Positions 1 to 10,157 of a stretch of DNA of 64,000 nt are shown here, piece by piece. Position numbers and translations under genes: made by a program. Under the pieces are notes generated by a model, which worked only from the letters and a program-made list of their open reading frames with translations, was not told the DNA's origin and ran no database searches. Location: the NCBI GenBank assembly GCA_903847605.1, contig CAINED010000014.1, forward strand, positions 62,001 through 126,000, read 5' to 3'. This DNA comes from an uncultured Hyphomicrobiales bacterium (lineage in GTDB: Bacteria; Pseudomonadota; Alphaproteobacteria; Rhizobiales; Beijerinckiaceae). Position 1 is the stretch's first letter. Every line of letters starts with the position of its first letter.

Positions 1-925
1 GCGGCAAGGATTCTCGCTCTACGTCGTGGTCATTGCACCGGCGCTCTGGATTGCGCTGGCGATCGCGACGCCCTTTGCGGCCTCCATGATCGCGCGCACG
101 ATCTTTTCGTCTGCCGTGGTCTCCACCTTTGCATTCGCCGCCGCATTCAGTCTCTGGAGTCACAAGACCGAGAAGCTGATGTCGCGTTATCCCGCCATCA
201 TTGTCTGCGCTGTGCATGGATTGTTCTATGTTGCACGTATTCCTGCCGTGCTTGTCATGGGCGTGAACGATCAGCGCGATCTTTTCGCCGCGCCGGTCAT
301 TACGCCGGTCGCGCTGGAGACGCTGATCTACGTCGTCATGATTTCCTTCCTGCGCATCGCGTTGGTGAAAGAGCGCGCCGAATCGGTAAGCCGGCGCGCT
401 GTCGCGACCGATCAACTGACGGGCGTTGCGAGCCGCCGCGCGTTTTTCGAGGATGGCCAGCCGATGCTTTCACACTGCCTGCTCAAAAGCGAGCAATGCA
501 GCGTCGTGCTCATCGATCTCGATCACTTCAAGTCGATCAACGACCGCTACGGACATGCGGTGGGCGATGCCGTGCTGCAGGAGTTCTCGCGTCGGGCGCA
601 GAACGTTATTGGACAACGTGGCCTGTTCGCAAGACTTGGCGGCGAGGAATTCGCGGCGATAATGCCCAATGTCCCGCAGGAACAGGCATTCGAATTAGCC
701 AACGCCATCATGCAGGATACTGCAGCCGCTGCATTCGAAGCCGAAGATGTGACGTTGAAATTGACGATCAGCATTGGCATGGCGTTTTCGCATCGCTCCG
801 GTTACGATCTCGACCGCCTGCTTCGTCACGCCGACAAGGCGCTCTACTGCGCCAAGAACAACGGTCGCGACCGCATCGAATGCGCCGTTGTTGAGGATAA
901 TGGCATCACGCGCTTTGCGGCGTGA
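1..925 (+). CDS. GGDEF-domain diguanylate cyclase, membrane anchored (5' end cut by window edge)
   Basis: The reading frame is open from base 2, so the gene probably starts outside the window; the first in-window start is a GTG at 26 (299 residues). Counting from there, roughly residues 1-115 are hydrophobic with several predicted membrane helices. A GGDEF domain follows: it opens with D-x-LTGxxxRR near 129-138, has the metal-binding LIDLDHFKSIND stretch, and carries the signature GGEEF at 205-209. It should make cyclic di-GMP from two GTP at the inner membrane face. The RxxD inhibitory site expected just upstream of GGEEF is absent, so product inhibition may be lost. The stop codon abuts the convergent recG stop with no spacer. 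Sensory input of the membrane part is unknown. Confidence 0.9.
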   Translation, partial: RQGFSLYVVVIAPALWIALAIATPFAASMIARTIFSSAVVSTFAFAAAFSLWSHKTEKLMSRYPAIIVCAVHGLFYVARIPAVLVMGVNDQRDLFAAPVITPVALETLIYVVMISFLRIALVKERAESVSRRAVATDQLTGVASRRAFFEDGQPMLSHCLLKSEQCSVVLIDLDHFKSINDRYGHAVGDAVLQEFSRRAQNVIGQRGLFARLGGEEFAAIMPNVPQEQAFELANAIMQDTAAAAFEAEDVTLKLTISIGMAFSHRSGYDLDRLLRHADKALYCAKNNGRDRIECAVVEDNGITRFAA

Positions 926-3028
926 TTAACCCGCGCGCATCAATTTGATCGCTTCGTCACGTTCGAACAGGTAAAGCAATATTCGCAACGCTTTTCCTCG
1001 CTCGCTTTCGAGGTTGGGATCGCGCGCGAGGATCAATCCAGCGTCGTCGCGCGCGGCCGCCAGCAAGCCACCGTGAATTTCAAGCGAAGCCAGCCGGAAA
1101 CCGGGCGTGCCCGATTGCCGTGTTCCCAACACTTCGCCTTCGCCGCGAAGCTTCAGATCTTCTTCGGCGATGCGAAATCCGTCTTCCGTCTCACGCATGA
1201 TTTCGATACGGGCCCGCGCGACTTCGCCGAGACCTTGCTTGTAGAGCAGGAGGCAGGATGATTTTGCCGCGCCGCGCCCGACGCGCCCGCGCAACTGGTG
1301 CAATTGCGCGAGCCCAAATCGCTCGGCATGTTCGATCACCATGATCGTCGCCTCGGGCACGTCGACACCAACCTCGATAACCGTGGTGGCGACGAGGATT
1401 TGCGTTTCGCCGCGCTGGAAGGCGGACATTGCCGCGTCTTTCTCCGGGCCCTTCAGGCGGCCGTGCACGAGACCAGCCCTGCCGGGGAAAGTCTGCGACA
1501 GTTCCGCGAAGCGATCCTGCGCCGCCGCCACATCGAGTTCTTCGCTTTCCTCTACGAGCGGACAGACCCAGTAAACGCGAGCGCCTTTCGCCATCGCGCG
1601 CCCGATGCCATCGATGACTTCATTGATGCGTTCGAGCGGCATCGCGCGGGTTTCGATCGGCGAACGCCCGGCGGGTTTTTCACGCAGAGTCGAAACATCC
1701 ATATCGCCGAAATAGGTGAGCACCAGCGTGCGCGGGATGGGCGTTGCCGTCATCACGAGGATGTCGACAGCCTCGCCCTTCTCGCCGAGCGAAAGACGCT
1801 GATGCACGCCGAAGCGATGCTGTTCGTCCACTACGGCGAGTGCGAGATCGTGAAAGACGACGCTTTCCTGAAAGAGCGCATGCGTGCCGACGGCGATATC
1901 GATCTCGCCGCTCGCCAGTTCTTCCAGAACTTTGTTGCGATGGGCGGCTCGATCCCTCCCCGTCAACAGCGCCAGACGCAAACCCGCAGCCTCGCAAAGC
2001 GGCTTGAGGCGCTCGTAGTGCTGGCGCGCCAGAATTTCTGTCGGCGCCATCATCGCCGCTTGCCGTCCGGCCTCCACGACATGCGCCATGGCAAGCAATG
2101 CGACCAGCGTCTTGCCCGAGCCGACATCGCCCTGCACGAGCCGCAGCATGCGCTTGTCTGATTCGAGGTCGCCGATGATTTCAGCAACCGCCTGCCGCTG
2201 TGAATTCGTTAGGGAAAAGGGCAGGGCCTCCAGAATTTTCTGCGCAATCCGCCCATTGCCCATACTGGCGCGGCCGCGCGTCTCGCGCATATGCGCGCGC
2301 ATCATCACCAGCGCGAGCTGGCTCGCGAGCAATTCGTCGTAGGCAAGCCGCACGCGCGCCGGCCCATCCGGTAATATGTCTTCGGGCGAACGGGGGCGAT
2401 GTATCGTTTGAAGCGCGGTGTTGAACCCCGGCAGATTTCGTTGTCGGGCGAAGGCGCTGTCGAGCCATTCCGGCAACGCCGGAAGTTTCTCCATCGCTGC
2501 GTCCATCGCCCGCTGCACGTTGCGCTGATAAAGCCCGTCGGTGAGGCCATAGACAGGCTCGACCTTCGGCAGACGCGCAAGCCCCGCCGCATCGACGATG
2601 CGATCGGGATGCACCATCTGCTTGGCGCCTTCCCACAATTCGATCTTGCCGGAGACCCATCGCTTCTCGCCGACAGGCAGCGAACGCTCGATCCACTCGC
2701 GATTGGCGAGAAAGAACACCAGCAACACGTCGCCGGTCTCGTCCTCGACGAGGACGCGATAGGGCGCCCGCGAATGGCGCGTCGGCGGCGGCCGGTGTTC
2801 GGCAACCGTCACCTCGAGCATGACGATCTTGTCTGGCTCGGCGTCGCGGATTTTCGGCTGCTCGCGCCGGTCAATGACCGAATAGGGAAGATGAAAAAGC
2901 AGGTCGCAAACCCGCGCTTCCTCGGCCCGGCCTTCAAGCAGACGGTCGAACAATTTGCCGGTTTTTGGCCCCACGCCCTTGAGGGCGCGGACCGGCGCGA
3001 ACAGCGGATTGAGCAGGGCAGGGCGCAT
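926..3028 (-). CDS. recG: ATP-dependent DNA helicase RecG
   Basis: RecG is a monomeric double-strand DNA translocase that remodels stalled replication forks and Holliday junctions. The protein shows the N-terminal wedge/OB domain, a Walker A motif GDVGSGKT, the DEQH box (VDEQHRFGVHQR), the TATPIPRTL motif III and the QLRGRVGRG motif VI. The frame extends upstream to 3097, but ATG at 3028 (MRPALLNPLFAPV) gives 700 residues, the normal RecG length, and the upstream extension is not RecG-like. Its stop abuts the stop of the convergent diguanylate cyclase gene. Confidence 0.95.
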   Translation of the reverse strand: MRPALLNPLFAPVRALKGVGPKTGKLFDRLLEGRAEEARVCDLLFHLPYSVIDRREQPKIRDAEPDKIVMLEVTVAEHRPPPTRHSRAPYRVLVEDETGDVLLVFFLANREWIERSLPVGEKRWVSGKIELWEGAKQMVHPDRIVDAAGLARLPKVEPVYGLTDGLYQRNVQRAMDAAMEKLPALPEWLDSAFARQRNLPGFNTALQTIHRPRSPEDILPDGPARVRLAYDELLASQLALVMMRAHMRETRGRASMGNGRIAQKILEALPFSLTNSQRQAVAEIIGDLESDKRMLRLVQGDVGSGKTLVALLAMAHVVEAGRQAAMMAPTEILARQHYERLKPLCEAAGLRLALLTGRDRAAHRNKVLEELASGEIDIAVGTHALFQESVVFHDLALAVVDEQHRFGVHQRLSLGEKGEAVDILVMTATPIPRTLVLTYFGDMDVSTLREKPAGRSPIETRAMPLERINEVIDGIGRAMAKGARVYWVCPLVEESEELDVAAAQDRFAELSQTFPGRAGLVHGRLKGPEKDAAMSAFQRGETQILVATTVIEVGVDVPEATIMVIEHAERFGLAQLHQLRGRVGRGAAKSSCLLLYKQGLGEVARARIEIMRETEDGFRIAEEDLKLRGEGEVLGTRQSGTPGFRLASLEIHGGLLAAARDDAGLILARDPNLESERGKALRILLYLFERDEAIKLMRAG

Positions 3029-3252
3029 GATTGCGGAGCAGAGAAGCATGTTCGAATGAATATGTCTTGCGGCAAATCCGGAAGGCCGCGCGCGCAATCC
3101 GGCTGCGCTGCGGCGTGCGCGATGTCACGTGCAATGCTCCATCGCACATCTCGCGCTGGAAAGTTAATGCAGTTTGGAAAACATTCCGGAAACCCTCTGA
3201 ATGCGGTTCACGGACCAGCAGGAGAGCCGGATCACAAGGCAAGCAATCGGAG

Positions 3253-3762
3253 ATGATGATGTTCAACTTTTCTCGGAATGCGCGCAAAGCCGCGATCGGA
3301 ATGGGAATTGCAGTCGTCACTCTCGCCGGCGCCGCCCAGGCGCAGGCCTGTTGCGTCCACGGGTATCGCGGCGGTGGCGGAATGGCGTGGGGAAGCGCCG
3401 GGGCGGGCCTTGCTGCCGGCATCGGCCTCGCGCTGATCGCTCAGGCCGCCGCTGCCCCGCGCGCACCTGTCCTTCCGACCGGCTACGCCTACGGCGAAGA
3501 CCATCACACCGGTCGGAGCCTCGGCAAGGTCTACTTCAACAACGGTTCCGAGGTTGTCATTCGCAACGATGGAAAGCCGCCGCGCGTCCAGCGCACCAAG
3601 CGGCCGCCGAAATTCATGGGCCGTTACCGTAATCTCCCGGATGGCGGCAGAATCGATCGCTTTGTCGATCGCAACACAGGCCAGACCTACCTGCAGATGA
3701 CAAATGCCAATGGGACGAAGGTCGCCGTCAACGGCTCGATGAACGGAATTCCCTTCCGCTGA
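3253..3762 (+). CDS. Secreted small hypothetical protein, Gly/Ala-rich N-terminus
   Basis: About 169 residues. The N-terminus has lysine/arginine residues followed by a hydrophobic core ending in AGAAQAQA, a good Sec signal peptide. A Gly-rich, hydrophobic stretch follows (GGGGMAWGSAGAGLAAGIG), then a basic, probably globular C-terminal half ending in a short Asn/Gly-rich segment. Three consecutive ATGs (3253, 3256, 3259) lie behind a GGAG at 3249-3252, so 3259 has the best ribosome-site spacing. No family recognised. It sits between divergent recG and ilvD with gaps of 224 and 141 bases, probably as a single transcription unit. Confidence 0.7.
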   Translation: MMMFNFSRNARKAAIGMGIAVVTLAGAAQAQACCVHGYRGGGGMAWGSAGAGLAAGIGLALIAQAAAAPRAPVLPTGYAYGEDHHTGRSLGKVYFNNGSEVVIRNDGKPPRVQRTKRPPKFMGRYRNLPDGGRIDRFVDRNTGQTYLQMTNANGTKVAVNGSMNGIPFR

Positions 3763-3903
3763 ACAGTCCACACTTCCGTCGGAGCGCGCCTTTCGAGGCG
3801 CGCTCACTCTGTGCAGCTATGCCTGAGCTACGCTGCCCGCTTTGATAGATTGTCCGGTCTGGGCTATATCCGCGCGAAATCCGCCCGCAGACAGGACAAG
3901 CCC

Positions 3904-5736
3904 ATGCCCGCTTACCGTTCAAGAACTTCCACCCATGGCCGCAACATGGCCGGCGCGCGCGGCCTCTGGCGCGCCACGGGCATGAAGGATGGCGATTTCG
4001 GCAAGCCGATCATCGCGGTGGTGAACTCCTTCACCCAGTTCGTGCCCGGCCATGTCCACCTGAAAGATCTCGGCCAGCTTGTCGCCCGCGAGATCGAAAA
4101 GGCCGGCGGCGTCGCCAAGGAGTTCAACACGATCGCGGTCGACGATGGCATCGCCATGGGCCACGACGGCATGCTCTACAGCCTGCCTTCGCGCGAGATC
4201 ATCGCCGACAGTGTCGAATACATGGCCAACGCCCATTGCGCCGACGGCCTTGTCTGCATCTCCAATTGCGACAAGATCACGCCTGGCATGCTGATGGCCG
4301 CGCTGCGCCTCAACATTCCCGCTGTCTTCGTTTCCGGCGGTCCCATGGAGGCCGGCAAGTTCGTGCTGAACGGCGTGAGCAAGAAGGTCGATCTCATCGA
4401 CGCCATGGTCGCGGCCGCCGACGACAAGGTCAGCGACTCCGATGTGGAGGCGATCGAGCGTTCGGCCTGCCCGACCTGCGGCTCATGCTCTGGCATGTTC
4501 ACCGCCAATTCCATGAACTGTCTCGTCGAAGCTCTCGGCCTCGGCCTGCCCGGCAACGGTTCCGTGCTGGCGACCCATGCCGACCGCAAGCGCCTCTTTG
4601 TGGAAGCGGGCCATCTCATCGTCGATCTCTGCCGCCGCTATTACGAGCAGGAGGACGAAAGCGTTCTGCCGCGGAAGATTGCGAGTTTCGAGGCCTTCGA
4701 AAATGCGATGACGCTGGACATCTCCATGGGCGGCTCGACGAATACCGTGCTGCATCTGCTTGCCGCCGCCTACGAAGGCAATGTGGATTTCACAATGAAG
4801 GACATCGACCGGCTGTCGCGTCGTGTTCCCGTGCTGTGCAAGGTCGCGCCATCGGTCGCAGACGTGCATCTGGAAGACGTGCATCGCGCGGGCGGCATCA
4901 TGGGCATCCTCGGCGAACTCGATCGCGCCGGGCTGTTGCATACCGGTCTGCCGACGGTGCATGCGCAGACCATGGCGAAGGCGCTGGACCAGTGGGATCT
5001 CAAGCGCACGAAAAGCGAAAGCGTCGCGCAATTCTATCGCGCGGCCCCCGGCGGCGTTCCGACGCAGACGGCTTTCTCGCAGGAGCGCCGTTACGACAGC
5101 GTCGATACCGATCGCGAGACCGGCGTCATCCGCGACAAGGCACACGCCTTCTCGCAGGATGGCGGCCTCGCTGTCCTTTACGGCAACATCGCGCTCGAAG
5201 GCTGCATTGTGAAGACGGCTGGCGTCGATGATTCCATCCTGAAGTTCACTGGCCCCGCGCGCGTGTTCGAAAGCCAGGACGCATCGGTGCAAGCGATTCT
5301 GCTCGGCAAGGTGAAGGCTGGTGAAGTCGTCGTGATCCGCTACGAGGGTCCGCGCGGCGGGCCGGGCATGCAGGAAATGCTCTATCCGACGAGCTATCTG
5401 AAATCGAAAGGCCTCGGCAAGGCTTGCGCGCTCATCACAGATGGCCGCTTCTCCGGTGGCACGTCGGGTCTCTCCATCGGCCATGTTTCGCCAGAGGCGG
5501 CGGAAGGCGGGATGATCGCGCTCGTCGAAGACGGCGACACGATCGCGATAGATATTCCCAACCGCACGATCTCTCTCGTCGTTGCCGACGATGTTCTGGC
5601 GAAGCGCCGGGAGGCGCAGGCTGCCAAGGGCTTCAAGCCAGCCAAGGAGCGGCCGCGCAAGATCACGACCGCGCTGAAAGCCTATGCGGCGCTGACGACC
5701 AGCGCCGCACGCGGCGCCGTGCGCGTGGTGGATTGA
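3904..5736 (+). CDS. ilvD: Dihydroxy-acid dehydratase
   Basis: IlvD dehydrates 2,3-dihydroxy-isovalerate and 2,3-dihydroxy-3-methylvalerate in valine, isoleucine and leucine synthesis in the cytoplasm. The Fe-S cysteines are visible: [10 protein letters not shown] near residue 122 and [16 protein letters not shown] near 190-205. The C-terminal [12 protein letters not shown] and [10 protein letters not shown] motifs are also characteristic. ATG at 3904 gives 610 residues, matching the family (E. coli about 616); the frame runs open further upstream without family similarity. It stands alone and is followed by a strong hairpin terminator. Confidence 0.97.
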   Translation: MPAYRSRTSTHGRNMAGARGLWRATGMKDGDFGKPIIAVVNSFTQFVPGHVHLKDLGQLVAREIEKAGGVAKEFNTIAVDDGIAMGHDGMLYSLPSREIIADSVEYMANAHCADGLVCISNCDKITPGMLMAALRLNIPAVFVSGGPMEAGKFVLNGVSKKVDLIDAMVAAADDKVSDSDVEAIERSACPTCGSCSGMFTANSMNCLVEALGLGLPGNGSVLATHADRKRLFVEAGHLIVDLCRRYYEQEDESVLPRKIASFEAFENAMTLDISMGGSTNTVLHLLAAAYEGNVDFTMKDIDRLSRRVPVLCKVAPSVADVHLEDVHRAGGIMGILGELDRAGLLHTGLPTVHAQTMAKALDQWDLKRTKSESVAQFYRAAPGGVPTQTAFSQERRYDSVDTDRETGVIRDKAHAFSQDGGLAVLYGNIALEGCIVKTAGVDDSILKFTGPARVFESQDASVQAILLGKVKAGEVVVIRYEGPRGGPGMQEMLYPTSYLKSKGLGKACALITDGRFSGGTSGLSIGHVSPEAAEGGMIALVEDGDTIAIDIPNRTISLVVADDVLAKRREAQAAKGFKPAKERPRKITTALKAYAALTTSAARGAVRVVD

Positions 5737-5754
5737 ACGGATTGAGCTCAAGAG

Positions 5755-5792
5755 AAAGCCCCGTCAGCCTCGCTGCCGGGGCTTTCGTTTTT
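5755..5792 (+). terminator. Rho-independent terminator of ilvD
   Basis: Eight-pair stem AAAGCCCC (5755-5762) with GGGGCTTT (5778-5785), a 15-base loop, then CGTTTTT. It lies 18 bases behind the ilvD stop and 18 bases ahead of the next start codon. Confidence 0.85.
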
Positions 5793-5810
5793 GAACCGGA
5801 GAATATTCAA

Positions 5811-6131
5811 ATGGCCTGGATCTATCTTCTTCTCGCTGGCGCGCTCGAAGTCGTCTGGGCCTATGCCATGAAATTGTCCGACGGTTTTACGCGGCCGACG
5901 CCGACCATCGTGATGATCGTCGCGATGATCGGTAGCGTGGCCTTGCTTGCCCTTTCCATGCGTACCCTTCCGCTCGGCACGTCCTACATGGTCTGGACCG
6001 GCATCGGCGCCGTCGGGGCCTTCATCATGGGCGTCGTATTTCTGGGCGAGGCGGTGACGGCGCTTCGCCTCGCCGCCGCTTCCCTGATCGTGATCGGTCT
6101 CGTCCTGATGAAGGCATCGAGCGAAGCCTGA
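5811..6131 (+). CDS. sugE: SMR-family guanidinium exporter (Gdx/SugE type)
   Basis: A 106-residue four-helix small multidrug resistance protein of the inner membrane. The conserved membrane glutamate lies in LEVVWAYAMK, followed by the SDGF segment and the LPLGTSYMVWTGIGAVGA helix. These features mark the Gdx/SugE branch, whose characterised members exchange guanidinium for protons, rather than the EmrE branch. A GGAG lies ahead of ATG 5811. The gene starts right behind the ilvD terminator, and the short gap leaves no room for the guanidine riboswitch that often precedes this family. It is probably a lone gene or transcribed by terminator readthrough. Confidence 0.88.
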   Translation: MAWIYLLLAGALEVVWAYAMKLSDGFTRPTPTIVMIVAMIGSVALLALSMRTLPLGTSYMVWTGIGAVGAFIMGVVFLGEAVTALRLAAASLIVIGLVLMKASSEA

Positions 6132-6235
6132 AATTTTGGGCCTGACTTTCCGGTTTACCGCCTCTATATGACCAGCGAACGCCGGCCGGATTTTCCGTCC
6201 GGCGCAAAACCGTTTGCGCATCCTGGGCTTGCACG

Positions 6236-6535
6236 ATGACCGGAACCACAATCTCGACCGCCGACCTCGATCCGCGCCGCCGCAAGGCGTTGTTTCGCGC
6301 CTGGCATCGCGGCATGCGCGAAATGGATTTGCTGCTCGGCCAATTCGCCGACGCGAAGATCGCCGGCATGAGCGAGGCCGATCTCACGACTTTCGAGATA
6401 CTGCTCGACGCCGTCGCCGATCGCGATCTGCTTGCCTGGTTTACCGGCGAAAAGCCGATCGAGGCTGCCCACGATACAAACGTCTGGACAGCGCTCGTTG
6501 CTTTCCACAAGCATGACGGTCCCATTCATGTCTAA
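6236..6535 (+). CDS. sdhE: Succinate dehydrogenase assembly factor SdhE (FAD assembly factor)
   Basis: A 99-residue helical protein. The HRGMREMD segment near residues 25-32 matches the RGxxE motif that SdhE uses to promote covalent FAD attachment to SdhA. Family members are 80-100 residues long and cytoplasmic. In many alphaproteobacteria sdhE lies beside recG and mfd, as here. Its TAA stop (6533-6535) overlaps the mfd start region, so translation is probably coupled. Confidence 0.92.
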   Translation: MTGTTISTADLDPRRRKALFRAWHRGMREMDLLLGQFADAKIAGMSEADLTTFEILLDAVADRDLLAWFTGEKPIEAAHDTNVWTALVAFHKHDGPIHV

Positions 6536-9500
6536 GGGTCAGGTCGCCAAGAGTCTTCCGGGTCAGTTGCAGAATGTGCTGACGCAATTTTCGCTCGGCA
6601 AATCCGTCACGCTCGCCCATGCGCCCGAAGGCTTCGACGCTTTCATCGCAGCGGACATTGCCCGGGCAATGGCGGCGCGCGGCCCCGAACGCGCAACGGC
6701 GCTGGTGCACATCGCGCGCGATGGCCAGCGTTCGCGCGCTTTCATGGATGCGCTGACTTTCGCGGCGCCCGACATCGAGATACTCGACTTTCCCGCTTGG
6801 GATTGCCAGCCCTACGATCGTGTTTCGCCCAACGCATCGATTGCCGCGCCACGCATGACTGTGCTCTCGCGCCTGGTGCGTACGCGCTCGTCGGAAGAAC
6901 GGCCGCGCATTCTTTGTACGACGATCAATGCGATCCTGCAGCGTGTGCCGCCAAAAGCATGGATGGAGCGCGAAAGCTTTTCCGCAGCGCCGGGCAATGC
7001 CCTCGATATGGATGCATTAACGCGCTGGCTGGAGACCAACGGCTTCCTGCGTTCGACCACCGTGCGCGACACCGGCGAATATGCGGTGCGCGGCGGTATT
7101 CTCGACCTTTTCGCGCCGGGCATGCCTCAGCCCGTACGCCTCGATTTCTTCGGCGACACGCTCGAGTCCCTGCGCGCCTTCGATCCGGAAACGCAGCGCA
7201 CGACCATGCAATTGCGCTCGCTCGACCTTGTGCCCATGAGCGAAGTGCAGATTGTGACGGAGACGATGCGGCGTTTCCGCCAAGGCTATGTCGCACTGTT
7301 CGGCGCAAACACGCGCGCTGATGCGCTTTACGAAGCCGTGAGCGAAGGCCGACGCCATCCCGGCATGGAACATTGGCTGCCGCTGTTTCACGATAGGCTC
7401 GACACGCTCTTCGACTATGTCGACGGCGCGCCATTGCTGGTCGATGCGCTGGCGGAAGATGCGGCGGGCGAACGTCTTGGCGAAATCCAGGATTACTATG
7501 ACGCGCGCAAGGAGCAATACGACGCCGATCCTGCCGGCGCGACTTACAAGCCGCTGCCGCCCGACCGCCTTTACGTGAAGCCGGAGGAATGGCGCGAGCA
7601 ATTGGACAAGGCGACTGTCGCCAATGTTTCGCCCTTCGCTGTGCCGGATGGCAAGGGCGATGTCATCGACTGCGGCGGAAGACCGGGACGCAACTTCGCG
7701 CCCGAGCGCGGCAACGAGAATATCAACGTCTTTCAGGCTGCGGTCGATCACATCCGCGCATTGCTCGAAGCGCGCCGCCGGGTCATCGTTGCCGGCTGGA
7801 GCGACGGTTCGCGCGAACGTCTGTCGCATGTTCTCGCAGAACACGGATTGAAGACGACGGACTACGTCAGTTCATTGTCGCAGGCGCTGGAACTGCCGCG
7901 CGACAGGGTGGCGCTTGCTGTCATCGGGCTTGAGGAAGGCTTTGAAGCGGGCGATCTCGCCGTTGTCGGCGAACAGGACATTTTGGGCGACCGCATCGTC
8001 AGCGGACGTCGCAAATCGCGCCGCGCGCAGGATTTCCTCACCGAAGTCACCGCACTGTCGGCAGGCGATCTCGTCGTTCACGTCGATCATGGCATCGGCC
8101 GTTTCACCGGCTTGAAAGTTATCGAGGCGGCCGGTGCGCCGCACGATTGTCTCGAATTGCATTATCAGGGCGGCGACAAACTGTTCCTGCCCGTCGAGAA
8201 TATCGAACTTCTCTCGCGCTACGGTTCGGAAGATACCGAAGTCCAGCTCGACAAGCTTGGCGGCCTCGGCTGGCAGACGCGCAAAGCGCGGATGAAGAAC
8301 CGCATCCGCGAGATTGCGCATCAGCTCATCCGCATAGCGGCCGAACGCATGACGCGCGAAGCGCCGAAGCTGCCGCCGCCCGAAGGTCTTTACGACGAAT
8401 TCTGCGCGCGCTTCCCATATACAGAAACCGAGGATCAGGAAGCCGCCATCGAAGCCGCGCTCGAGGACATGAAAGCCGGCAGGCCCATGGATCGCCTCGT
8501 TTGCGGCGACGTCGGTTTCGGCAAAACCGAAGTTGCGTTGCGCGCGGCCTTCGCCGCGGCTTCGAACGGCAAGCAGGTAGCCGTCGTCGTGCCGACGACC
8601 TTGCTGGCGCGCCAGCATTACCGCACTTTCAGCGAGCGTTTTTCCGGCAGCGCGATCTCCGTCGCGCAGATGTCGCGCATGGTGCCTTCGGCCGATCTCA
8701 AGGCAGCAAGGGAAGGTGTAGCCAGCGGCGCCGTCGATATCGTCGTCGGCACCCATGCTGTGCTTGGCAAGAGCGTGTCGTTCAAGGATCTCGGCCTCGT
8801 GATCATCGACGAGGAACAGCACTTTGGCGTCGGCCACAAGGAGCGGCTGAAAGAGTTGCGATCAGAGGTGCATGTGCTGACGCTTTCGGCGACGCCGATA
8901 CCGCGCACCTTGCAGCTTGCGCTGACCGGCGTGCGCGAACTCTCGATCATCGCCTCGCCGCCGGTCGACCGTCTCGCCGTGCGCAGTTTTGTAACGCCCT
9001 TCGACGAACTCATCGTGCGCGAAGCGCTGTTGCGCGAGCGTTATCGCGGCGGACAAAGCTTCTTTGTTTGTCCGCGCATCGACGACATCGAGGAAGCCTC
9101 GGCCTTTCTGCGCCAGCATCTGCCGGAAGCGAAATTCGTCGTCGCGCATGGTCAACTGGCCGCGACCGATCTCGAAGAGCGCATGTCCGCTTTCTACGAC
9201 GGCAAGTACGACATCCTGCTCTCCACCGCCATCGTCGAATCCGGTCTCGATATTCCCCGCGCGAATACGCTTGTCGTCTGGCGCGCGGATATGTTCGGCC
9301 TCGCGCAGCTTTACCAATTGCGCGGCCGCGTCGGCCGTTCCAAGACGCGCGCCTATGCGCTGTTCACCATTCCCGCCAAGCGGCACATCACGCCGCAGGC
9401 GGAGAAGCGCCTGAAAGTTCTGCAATCGCTGGATACGCTCGGGGCGGGCTTCCAGCTTGCCAGCCACGATCTCGACATACGCGGCGGCGGCAATCTTCTG

Positions 9501-10157
9501 GGCGACGAACAGTCCGGCCATATCAAGGAAGTCGGCTACGAACTCTATCAGCAGATGCTGGAAGAAGCCGTGACCGCGCTGAAGGCCGGCCTTGATGCGC
9601 CTGTCGAGGAGCAATGGTCGCCGGCAATCACGATGGGTGCGCCCGTTACGATACCCGAAACCTATATTTCCGATCTCACCTTGCGCCTCGGGCTCTATCG
9701 CCGACTTTCGACGCTGGAGACGGACGAAGAGATCGAAACCTTCGCTGCCGAGATGGTCGATCGCTTCGGGCCTTCGCCGCCGGAAGTCGGGCAATTGATG
9801 AAGCTCGTTTCGATCAAGGCCCTGTGCCGCCGGGCCCACGTCGACAAGGTCGATGCAGGGCCTAAAGGCGTGATCGTTTCTTTCCGCAACGACTCTTTCG
9901 CGAACCCGCAGGGGCTCGTGAAATATGTCGCGGAACAGGGCTCGGAAGCGAAAGTGCGCCCGGACATGCGCATCGTCTTCATGCGCGATTTCGAAACTGC
10001 GGACGAGCGGCTCGAAGGCACGCGGCAGATCATGCGCACGCTCGTAGCTATTGCCGAAGGCAAAAAGGTCGACGGCAGGCCCGCTACGATCGTATCGCCG
10101 CCAAAGCCGGCAGCGAAGCCAGTCGCGCCCGTGAAAAAGAAAAAGCGGCGCTGGTGA
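6528..10157 (+). CDS. mfd: Transcription-repair coupling factor Mfd
   Basis: Mfd removes RNA polymerase stalled at DNA lesions and recruits UvrA. Visible in order are the UvrB-like N-terminal modules, the CarD-like RNA polymerase interaction domain (LVVHVDHGIGRFTGL, near residue 515-530), Walker A GDVGFGKTE, the DEEQHFGVGHKE box, SATPIPRTL, QLRGRVGRS and the C-terminal TRCF domain. ATG 6528 gives 1209 residues; ATG 6513 is a possible alternative. The tail ends in a lysine/proline/alanine-rich basic run. It overlaps sdhE by 8 bases, and its TGA abuts the convergent yeiH stop. Confidence 0.97.
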   Translation: MSKGQVAKSLPGQLQNVLTQFSLGKSVTLAHAPEGFDAFIAADIARAMAARGPERATALVHIARDGQRSRAFMDALTFAAPDIEILDFPAWDCQPYDRVSPNASIAAPRMTVLSRLVRTRSSEERPRILCTTINAILQRVPPKAWMERESFSAAPGNALDMDALTRWLETNGFLRSTTVRDTGEYAVRGGILDLFAPGMPQPVRLDFFGDTLESLRAFDPETQRTTMQLRSLDLVPMSEVQIVTETMRRFRQGYVALFGANTRADALYEAVSEGRRHPGMEHWLPLFHDRLDTLFDYVDGAPLLVDALAEDAAGERLGEIQDYYDARKEQYDADPAGATYKPLPPDRLYVKPEEWREQLDKATVANVSPFAVPDGKGDVIDCGGRPGRNFAPERGNENINVFQAAVDHIRALLEARRRVIVAGWSDGSRERLSHVLAEHGLKTTDYVSSLSQALELPRDRVALAVIGLEEGFEAGDLAVVGEQDILGDRIVSGRRKSRRAQDFLTEVTALSAGDLVVHVDHGIGRFTGLKVIEAAGAPHDCLELHYQGGDKLFLPVENIELLSRYGSEDTEVQLDKLGGLGWQTRKARMKNRIREIAHQLIRIAAERMTREAPKLPPPEGLYDEFCARFPYTETEDQEAAIEAALEDMKAGRPMDRLVCGDVGFGKTEVALRAAFAAASNGKQVAVVVPTTLLARQHYRTFSERFSGSAISVAQMSRMVPSADLKAAREGVASGAVDIVVGTHAVLGKSVSFKDLGLVIIDEEQHFGVGHKERLKELRSEVHVLTLSATPIPRTLQLALTGVRELSIIASPPVDRLAVRSFVTPFDELIVREALLRERYRGGQSFFVCPRIDDIEEASAFLRQHLPEAKFVVAHGQLAATDLEERMSAFYDGKYDILLSTAIVESGLDIPRANTLVVWRADMFGLAQLYQLRGRVGRSKTRAYALFTIPAKRHITPQAEKRLKVLQSLDTLGAGFQLASHDLDIRGGGNLLGDEQSGHIKEVGYELYQQMLEEAVTALKAGLDAPVEEQWSPAITMGAPVTIPETYISDLTLRLGLYRRLSTLETDEEIETFAAEMVDRFGPSPPEVGQLMKLVSIKALCRRAHVDKVDAGPKGVIVSFRNDSFANPQGLVKYVAEQGSEAKVRPDMRIVFMRDFETADERLEGTRQIMRTLVAIAEGKKVDGRPATIVSPPKPAAKPVAPVKKKKRRW

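Noticed and set aside
1298-2161. Plus-strand frame opposite recG
   Set aside because: No recognisable domain, lies wholly within recG, composition typical of a shadow.
5737-5810. Guanidine riboswitch ahead of the SugE/Gdx gene
   Set aside because: Only the ilvD terminator and a short ribosome site fit into the 74 bases; no riboswitch core is seen.
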